From: Ascarosepion bandense
Taxonomy: Eukaryota; Mollusca; Cephalopoda; Sepiida; Sepiidae
DNA length: 64,000 bases
Reading direction: 5' to 3'
Assembly (NCBI GenBank): GCA_037127315.1
Contig: JBBBDQ010001688.1
Span: forward strand, 1,186,501 to 1,250,500
Shown here: positions 63,896-64,000 of the stretch, piece by piece
Layout: the number at the start of each line of letters is the position of its first letter
Numbering within the stretch: position 1 is the stretch's first letter
Program-made: the position numbers and the translations under genes
The notes under the pieces: generated by a model
Databases searched by the model: none
Seen by the model: the letters and a program-made list of their open reading frames with translations, nothing else
Told to the model about the DNA's origin: nothing

Positions 63896-64000
63896 GTTGT
63901 GTTGTGATAATATTTAGCGCCGAGAATTTTTTTTTTCGGTGGTTTTATTGATAAAATGTATTTGGGCAAGCAGTTTTTTTTTTTCGTAAAGTGCTTGATA
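63891..64000. other. No feature seen
   Basis: Short AT-rich end of the window. Confidence 0.4.

Overview
This 64 kb window is AT-rich animal (eukaryotic) DNA made almost entirely of transposable-element relics, short tRNA-like repeats and microsatellites. I find no host protein-coding gene, rRNA gene or intact canonical tRNA gene. The mix (Jockey-like, Tx1-like, R4/Dong-like and RTE-like LINEs, Penelope-like elements with hammerhead-like motifs, a Ty3/Gypsy relic, Tc1/mariner and hAT scraps, abundant tRNA-derived SINEs, very many TA, CA, GATA and CT arrays) resembles large cephalopod genomes. That placement is inference; nothing here proves the species.

Layout. 0-13 kb: an AT-rich dispersed repeat (family A; copies at 1-620 and 12.03-12.77 kb) brackets a decayed Ty3/Gypsy pol (1.8-4.2 kb), a Tx1-like LINE with ORF1 and ORF2 relics (4.6-8.8 kb) interrupted by a SINE with a target-site duplication, an hAT-like relic, family B copy 1 and a small R4 fragment beside an (AAT)n tract. 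13-23 kb: SINE fragments, family C, a 12-unit 41-bp minisatellite, an RTE-like LINE tail, a Tc1/mariner 5' end and a palindrome joined to a tRNA-like unit. 23-31 kb: Jockey copy A, one base from an open frame, a decayed sister copy, a 1.25 kb fold-back element and a Penelope-like GIY-YIG ORF followed by a hammerhead-like core. 32-41 kb: microsatellite-centred inverted repeats, two inverted copies of family B, and a tandem array of four tRNA-like units. 41.8-45.9 kb: a nearly complete R4/Dong-like element lying exactly within an (ATT)n microsatellite, with inverted flanks. 46-64 kb: more fold-backs, five further Jockey copies or ends, a second palindrome/tRNA-like composite, Penelope fragments, a deleted mariner with both terminal repeats, and a tRNA-Leu-like sequence.

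How the parts work together: the LINEs and Penelope elements encode their own reverse transcriptases and endonucleases. The SINEs carry pol III-type A and B boxes and must borrow LINE machinery (11-bp and 6-bp target duplications are visible). The most informative observations are (1) the R4 element in its (TAA)-type target, (2) several hammerhead cores linked to Penelope 3' ends, (3) inverted duplications centred on TA or CA microsatellites, and (4) four unnamed dispersed families (A-D) plus a composite palindrome/tRNA-like unit, each found at two or more places here. All family assignments come from reading translated motifs and internal comparison by eye; no database search was run.
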